A DNA stretch of 64,000 nt. Origin: Pleurodeles waltl. Its lineage: Eukaryota; Chordata; Amphibia; Caudata; Salamandridae. How positions within the stretch are numbered: position 1 is the first letter of the stretch; each line of letters opens with the position of its first letter. The notes below the pieces were generated by a model. That model was not told the DNA's origin, ran no database searches, and saw only the letters and a program-made list of their open reading frames with translations. Both the position numbers and the translations under genes were made by a program. This document shows, piece after piece, positions 57,988-64,000 of this stretch. Location of the stretch: contig NC_090447.1 in the NCBI RefSeq assembly GCF_031143425.1, forward strand, positions 848,041,760-848,105,759. The letters are read 5' to 3'.

Positions 57988-59220
57988 AACACAGTCAATT
58001 ATATTCAGTTTAGTTTAGTCAGTTAAGGCATTTTAGAATTGTGTGATACTTTTCAAGTTACAGATCATTTTTTCACTTCAACTTTGTACTTTATATTGCG
58101 GTGGCTTGCCTTGAGGTTGATAAAATGCCCTTGCACTTGGCTCTTTGGTTCGGTGGCTTTTAAAAACAAGCATTTGCAATGCAATTGGTTTCGCATTTGC
58201 TTGAGTTAGAGCTATTGGCATTGTATATTTGTAACCGGACTTTTCTTGCCACATAAATTGGTCAACCCTGCCTCATAATTTGGTCTTTTCCTGCCACATA
58301 ATTTAGTGGCCCTGCAAATAACTAAAGCATTTTCATTTACCTTCTTCCTCTATCTGCAGCAAAAAATGAAAATATTGCCAATTATCATCCTCATTTTATT
58401 TTGCCATACTAATTAGAATAACACTTGCACTGCTTCACCATCAGAGTTGCTTGATGACTAATAGAAATGCTGGGGGGAGGCTAGAAATATTGAAAAGGAT
58501 GTGCGAAAAGGCACTCAATGTAAACAAGTGTAACATAACATAGCTGTATGTCCCGTTTTGCCACTTGTGCATCAGCTCTGACCTGGCCAGTGTGCTGCTT
58601 AAAAGCTCAGAATGTAAAAAAACACATTATTTTGCAAGTGATTAATTGCACTTGAACATTAAGCAATGTCCTTCTGCAGGAAACCATGCTGCATTAAAAG
58701 TGGTCCAAATTGGTAAATAATTTTAGTTGTTTCCATTGACCTTTGGGCAACCTTGTTCCCTGGCTTAGAAAACTGCAGAGCAGCTTCTGTTCTGAATTTT
58801 GATATATCCTGACTTCAGCACAAAATACAGTGCGTCTTGTAACTCCGCACGTGATCCTACTGGGCTATGCATACAAATTAAAATAAATTGAAGTTGAAGG
58901 CAACTGGGAAGTTGATAGCAGCTACAATACAAAACATATAAAAAATACATGAAATTCACAAGTCACATGACTACTTTATTTTAGGTTCCCAACTATGCCT
59001 TGCTAACTTAACTTGAACCCTCCCCATGCTATACACTCCTTATAAATAACTGATTATATGAATACAATACATACTTTTTATTTATTTATTGGTTAACTTT
59101 AGGAGCCGAGTTGTAGGTGTATTATTATTTTGTTTTGGGGCAGGTAAGGGTTTCTAACTCCTGTGACCTTTCGCCATGATTTCCATGTAACACTAAAACA
59201 CGCATCTGTTTATAAATATG
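57988..59220. other. No gene seen
   Basis: AT-rich sequence without recognisable frames, repeats or element ends. Confidence 0.4.
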
Positions 59221-59365
59221 CAGCTCCCATTTGGTAGGTGAACTCTCAGACGCCTTGAAGTGCTATACCTGCGGCACAGCGCTTTGTGACAGAGTGCAAT
59301 GCTTGCCGGCTCTGACCACGAGAAAGGAACAAATAAATTCCACACTTTTTTCCTGAAGAGAAGTA
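59221..59365 (+). repeat. About 145-bp direct repeat, copy 1
   Basis: It starts CAGCTCCCATTTGGTAGGTG and includes GTAGGTGAACTCTCAGACGC, GAGTGCAATG, and CTGAAGAGAAGTAAAA. It is similar over its length to 60566-60722. It may be a short interspersed element, but no RNA-gene promoter boxes could be confirmed. Confidence 0.75.
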
Positions 59366-59846
59366 AAAAAGAGAACGTACAACTCACAAATTTCTATTGT
59401 ATTTTCATTGTATTGCAATATTGACATGTCACACTGTTCAAATGGGATAGGGCAGAACAGAACACTATCTACTGTGTAGAGGTGTATCTTTGTAATGCTA
59501 CTATCTAGACGTTTTCTTTCTAAGTGATGACAGCACTGTGTAAAGGTTCTTTTAGAGGTTTTTAACAAACAAACACTGCAGAAACACATGTTTTCCCCTC
59601 ACCAGTAGCCAGAGGAGGTCGATGATACCATGGTAACTACTGGGCTTTTCCTGTGCTCTAGCTACAAACTCCTTAAAAGGAGGGAGGAGCGAGAGTCGGG
59701 GGCTAGTCCTTTGTCTGGACCTGCAACCATTCACGTTTTATAGCTTTTTCTCCTTTAACACAGTTGTAGACACAATTCTTGCAGGATGTGTGTGACTGCG
59801 CTCATTCTTCACGCTAGGTAACAACCAGTATGCAGCTCAAGACATA
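59366..59846. other. No gene seen
   Basis: Sequence between the first direct repeat and MITE 2. Nothing recognised. Confidence 0.35.
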
Positions 59847-60403
59847 GGGGGTCATTCCGACCCTGGCGGTCCAAGACCGCCAGGGCCGGGGACCACGGAA
59901 GCACCGCCAACAGGCTGGCGGTGCTTCCCAGCCCATTCTGACCGCCGGATTTCCCCTGCATGGGCTGAATCTCCATGGCGGCGCTGCAAGCAGCGCCGCC
60001 ATGGAGATTCCGACCCGCTTCCCGCCATCCTGTTTCTGGCGGTAACGGGTGTCGTGGTGCCCCTGGGGGCCCCTGCACTGCCCATGCCACTGGCATGGGC
60101 AGTGCAGGGGCCCCCTAACAGGGCCCCATAAAGATTTTCACTGTCTGCTTAGCAGACAGTGAAAATCGCGACGGGTGCAACTGCACCCGTCGCACCCCTG
60201 CAACTCCGCCAGCTCCATTCGGAGCCGGCTTCCTTGTTGCAGGGCCTTTCCCGCTGGGCCGGCGGGCGTTCTTTTGGCGGTCGCCCGCCGGCCCAGCGGG
60301 AAAGGCAGAATGGCCGCTGCGGTCTTTTGACCGCGGAGCAGCCATATGGCGGTAACCGCGTGGCAGGCGGCTACCGCCGCCCGCCGCGGTCAGAATGACC
60401 GCC
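59847..60403. mobile_element. Harbinger MITE 2 (557 bp, palindromic)
   Basis: The ends are GGGGGTCATTCCGACCCTGG (left) and GGCGGTCATTCTGACCGCGG (right, reversed). The target duplication ATA is perfect (59844-59846 and 60404-60406). It is noncoding. The internal hairpins include one around 59970-60010 (CTCCATGGCGGCGCTGC arm), one around 60073-60110 (CTGCACTGCCCATGCCA arm), and the pair at 60133-60193. Same family as MITE 1. Confidence 0.9.
60133..60193. repeat. Two adjacent perfect hairpins in MITE 2
   Basis: 60133-60167 has arms of 16 bases (GATTTTCACTGTCTGC) and 60168-60193 has arms of 12 bases (GCGACGGGTGCA). Compared with MITE 1, two bases of the first stem differ, and both differ on the two arms together so that pairing is kept. 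Confidence 0.93.
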
Positions 60404-60565
60404 ATAATATTTATGTGTCAGTGTAAGGAGAACGTAGATGGGCCACGTCCTGGACGGCACCCATATTAGGTTCAAGCGATCCGCTCACCCACCACATCCG
60501 ACCCGATCTATAATCTATAGAACAACGTAACCGTCATGCAGCATCGTTTGAGCAATTTAACTAAG

Positions 60566-60722
60566 CAGCTCCAGTTTAGTAGGTGAACTCTCAGACGCCT
60601 CCAAGCGCTGCACCAGCTGTGCAGTGCTTCACACGACGGAGTGCAATGTTTGACAGCTCCGACCATGAGAAAGAAACAAATAAATTACGTGCTTATTTAC
60701 TGAAGAGAAGTAAAACTGAGCA
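60566..60722 (+). repeat. About 150-bp direct repeat, copy 2
   Basis: It starts CAGCTCCAGTTTAGTAGGTG; the partner is 59221-59365. The two copies lie in the same orientation about 1.35 kb apart with MITE 2 between them. Confidence 0.75.
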
Positions 60723-61709
60723 CGTATTTGGAGCACAGCCATGTTTCACTTCACGGCTCTGCTGCTTACTGCTGTGGCCAGCTTAGCATTTTTCAGTGCC
60801 TTTCTTGCACTCGATTATCTAAGAGGCTGCTCATGTTTCCCTTCTCTGGCGATGTGCTCCCTAAAATAGAAACCCAGTCACTCCAAGGACGGTGTACTAA
60901 CACAAGCAAACACAAGATGGGCACGCGCCCAGGATGTAAAGCACACAGAAAAGCACAAACACAATTACTCAAAGGTTTATAAACACACCACACATAAACA
61001 CGGAGATGAAAACAGACAAACACGTATACAAACACTTGCAATATCTCTGCGCAAGTTCGCAGTGCATGAAGCTTGAAAGCAACATGGAGTGCGACGCAAA
61101 GGGGATTTGGGAGTTTGCGCTTGAAACTGCCATGGTCGCGGAAGGGGAGAGACAAAAGAGAATAAATGGGAAAAAAAGAGCGCGATCGCAGTGAAACCTA
61201 TCAGCAAAAGTGCAAATATGTACGTAACCTGCAAAAGTGCAAATAACTATGTAACAGGGTCGACGTCATGCAAAGCGTTCGACTTCTGCCAAGCGAGATC
61301 GCCCTGCGAAAAAAGATGGAAAGTAGTCCACAAATCGGACGGAAAACAGCGAGCCTCATATGTTTTCAGTACTTGGTCACTGCGCTCGAGGAGGGCTAAC
61401 CACCGGAAAAGGCATGACGTATGCATGCCTTCAACTAATGAAAGCAAGACGATTTTAAAAGGAAAGCCCACAAACCAATGAAAGACAGTGACATAACATG
61501 GGCGGGGCTCCCAGCCCTTTTCTAACTACTAGAGTGTCTCACAAGCGATATGCATGCGCAAGTGCATGCGACGCAGACTCGACCCTAACCAGGCGGAACA
61601 GGAATGGATACTAGGTTACATATTATGTAATAAATGGCCAATGGGGATACTAATGCATTTAAAAAATGGCAACATTGTGGTAGAAAGAGTGATTATTTTT
61701 GCACTTTAA
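60723..61709. other. No gene seen
   Basis: Mixed sequence with a short direct repeat of about 25 bases (GCAAAAGTGCAAATA, 61204 and 61229). No recognisable protein. Confidence 0.35.
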
Positions 61710-64000
61710 ACTTCCGTTTCTGATGGATACAACTACCTGTGGATTCATCACCTTATGAATTCGTCCTTGCGTTAGCATCCGACGGAAAGTCTTCTTCCTA
61801 GCTGTTCATGTCGACGAGGACGTTATAATGGCACGGCTCCACGTGACGCCGTCTGACGTCAACGTGCCAATAAGAGGGTCCTCGTCGGCGTACTGACGTC
61901 AGTTTTCCTTTTTTCCGTGCCTTCGACGCCAATGGTTTTTCTTCCTGGCTCGTTGATAACTGTAGCGCTTTTTGGTGGTTACAATGTCGCCTCCAAAAAA
62001 GTCCAGTTTCAAGCCGTGTAGAGAATGCGGGTCGGATGTCAGTGACCGACCCCCATTCGGTTTTTATTTGGTGCCTTAGTTCGGAGCATGATGTAGAAGG
62101 ATGCTCTTCGTGCCAGAGCATGAATCCGAAAGCTCTGAAGGAGCGTGAGGCGAAGCTCTTCTTGGCAGAAGCGAAGAAGAAGGGCCATAAGAAGGATTCC
62201 TCCCATGCTTCTCCCAAAAGACATAAGAAGCGGCGTCATCATGACTCTCGGCGCCGTCATGACTCTCGCGCCGTTCGGAGCAGAACCGGTCGAGGTCGAG
62301 GTCTCGATCTTCTCGACGTCAGAAGACATGGGAGATGAGACCTACAGTTACGCCTCAGCCCGAGAGTCCGGAGTTGTTGCCGGCGCCATCAGTATTTGAG
62401 GTCGTACAGGGTAGTCCTCAGTTTTCGCCGGCGTCGAGGGAGCCTGATGTACAGCAGACCTCGGCTCAACAGTACCCGGCTTTCTCGGCTCCAGGGACGG
62501 ATCCGGCTGCATTTCTGAATGCAATGTATGCCGTGTTCCAATCCATGGCCCCTGCTAGTGCACCGGCGGGTCCCGCGGGGCCATTGGCGTTTAATTTGGG
62601 TTCACCGGCGCCGTACAAGGCTGCTCCATTCATGCCCTTCTGCTCTTCAGAGACTGGCGGTTCGGCGCCGAGGGTATCCCCTGGCAGGAGTCCTCCTCTG
62701 GTGACGATGGATCCTTCTTCACATCAGCCGACTCCTTCTCCGCGTCATCCGATGTTGTTGATGCACCCACCCAGGGCGGCTCCATCACCTTCCTGCCAAC
62801 CAACTCCGAGAAGGTCATCGGTCGACTCCGTGTCGGCGCCGGCTCCAGCGTCGGGTGAGTCTAGGAATCGTCCATCTCTTCCTGGGCACTTTCAGGATTC
62901 GAAGTCGGCGTCGTCGATGGATTCTTTGTCGACGCCGGCCTTGAAGACGCATCTTCGATCTCGAAGGAAGGCTTTGAGACTTTTAGAGGAAGAGGAATAT
63001 AGACAGTTGGAGGAAGGCGAGCTTGAACCTTCGGATGAGTTCCAAGGTCTTGCCACTACAAGTGGTCTGGATACTACCCCGGAGTGGGACATTGCGTCTC
63101 CGGGGAAGTTTACAGAAGAGGCCGCTTCCTTCCATTCAGTGGTGAAGAAGGCAGTGGAGTACCTGGATTTACCTTTGTCTGTGGCAGAGGTGAAAACTAA
63201 CCTGCTCACAGAGGTACTACATCCCTCCTCGTCCAGTGCTGACCCTTTGTTGCCTTTCAGTGAGGCTTTAACTGAGCCTATCCTAGACTTGTGGAAGAAG
63301 CCAGTGACAACTCCGGCTGTGAACAGGGCAGTGGCGAGGAGACATAGGGGCGCACCAGGAGATCCGGTTTTTCTATCACGACATCCAACTCCGGAAAGCT
63401 TAGTAGTACAAGCGTCATGTTCTGCAAGGTCTGCTCCTGGGACTTTCCCTGGAGTCCCTACTGATAGAGAGTCCAAAAGGATGGAGCAGTCTTCAAAAAA
63501 GATCTTTTCATCTTGTAGTATGGCGCTTAAGGCTACTAATTCTACCTGTGTGCTGGGTAGATACGTTCACGCCCTTATGGACTCCGCTAAAGAGATGGTG
63601 AAAGAACTGCCACAAGAGATGCAGAAATCTTTTGGTTCCCTTTTTATGGATGCGCAGGCAGCTTCTCAGCAAATAATACAATCTGGCCTGGACACTTCAG
63701 ATTCCATAGCCAGGGCCATGGGAACATCTGTGGCTACTAGGAGGCATGCATGGTTAAGGTCCTCTGGTTTTTCTTCAGATGTTCAATCCACCCTAATGGA
63801 TCTACCATTCGATGGAGAGAAGTTGTTTGGGGATAAGGCTGACTCTGCCCTTGAACGGTTTAAGGACTGTCAGGCGACAGCTAAGTCCTTGGGCTTACAG
63901 ACCTCTGCTGCAACGCCTTATAGACCTTTTCGTAGGTTTCGGGGGTTCACTCGAGGCTCTGTCTTTCGGAGGTCGCAGTCCTACGCCCAGCAACCTTCCA
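61710..64000 (+). mobile_element. 5' part of a second DIRS-type retrotransposon, running off the window
   Basis: The leader TTCTGATGGATACAACTACC marks the approximate start; I recall this motif at the ends of newt DIRS elements. The gag-like ORF follows from 61984. The reverse transcriptase and recombinase would lie beyond 64000. It belongs to another subfamily than the element at 12385-17869, as the terminal sequences differ while the gag motifs are shared. Confidence 0.75.
61984..64000 (+). pseudogene. DIRS gag-like ORF, second element (two frame changes, 3' end outside)
   Basis: It starts MSPPKKSSFKPCRECGSDVS. A one-base shift near 62050 moves it to the frame reading CLSSEHDVEGCSSCQSMNPK, the second half of the Cys/His cluster, and a Lys/Arg/His-rich stretch. 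A shift back by about 62270-62330 opens a frame that stays uninterrupted from about 62260 to the window end: a Pro/Ser-rich middle, an acidic LEEEEYRQLEEGELEPS segment, then RRHAWLRSSGFSSDVQSTLM, DLPFDGEKLFG and an Arg/Phe-rich tail (YRPFRRFRGFTRGS). These last blocks match the gag of the first DIRS element. The open 1.7 kb frame is better preserved than anything in that element. Confidence 0.75.

Noticed and set aside
62892..63476. A 194-codon minus-strand frame
   Set aside because: It is a shadow of the open gag-like frame on the plus strand, which carries the DIRS motifs.

Overview
The window looks like intergenic DNA from a very large vertebrate genome, most likely a newt or other salamander. 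This is inferred from the repeat families, which I recognise from memory as typical of Pleurodeles-like genomes; no database search was possible. I found no host gene, tRNA, rRNA or CRISPR array. Nearly everything that can be named is a transposable element, and many are inserted inside one another.

Layout. 1-286 is the start of the body of an LTR retrotransposon lying on the minus strand, with its 5' LTR at 287-3102. 3103-11177 is the 3' part of an old DIRS-type element, broken by a LINE tail (4087-4430) and by a PIF/Harbinger transposon (copy A, 4809-11128). 11983-21146 holds a decayed Harbinger transposase (copy E). It is split by a solo LTR (12129-20162, target duplication CCTTA), which is itself split by a nearly full-length DIRS element (12385-17869). 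Copy B of the large Harbinger family is 22123-31325. Another solo LTR (33280-42468) carries copy C (33596-40562, target duplication TTA). A palindrome-rich MITE is at 43517-44146, copy D at 44882-52827, a composite tandem-array repeat at about 53280-57987, a second MITE at 59847-60403, and the 5' part of a second DIRS element runs from about 61710 off the window end.

The most interesting content is the large Harbinger family (A, B, C, D). All four copies share one plan. There is a two-exon Myb/SANT-like protein with a coiled-coil tail (called Myb1 here), and a convergent DDE transposase. A second, different Myb/SANT-like protein (P2) runs opposite to the transposase. A short exon near the far terminal repeat, 83 nt long in all four copies (27 codons plus 2 nt), appears to be the missing first coding exon of the transposase. 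It joins the catalytic exons in frame. If this is right, the whole P2 gene lies antisense inside transposase intron 1. I know of no description of this three-gene nested design, but I could not search.

A and C form one subfamily (ends GGNCCTCATTATG) and B and D another (ends GGGGGTCATTACAAC). The subfamilies also share internal lesions, which suggests mobilisation in trans. Every copy has at least one defect. Copy C has the best-preserved catalytic transposase exons.
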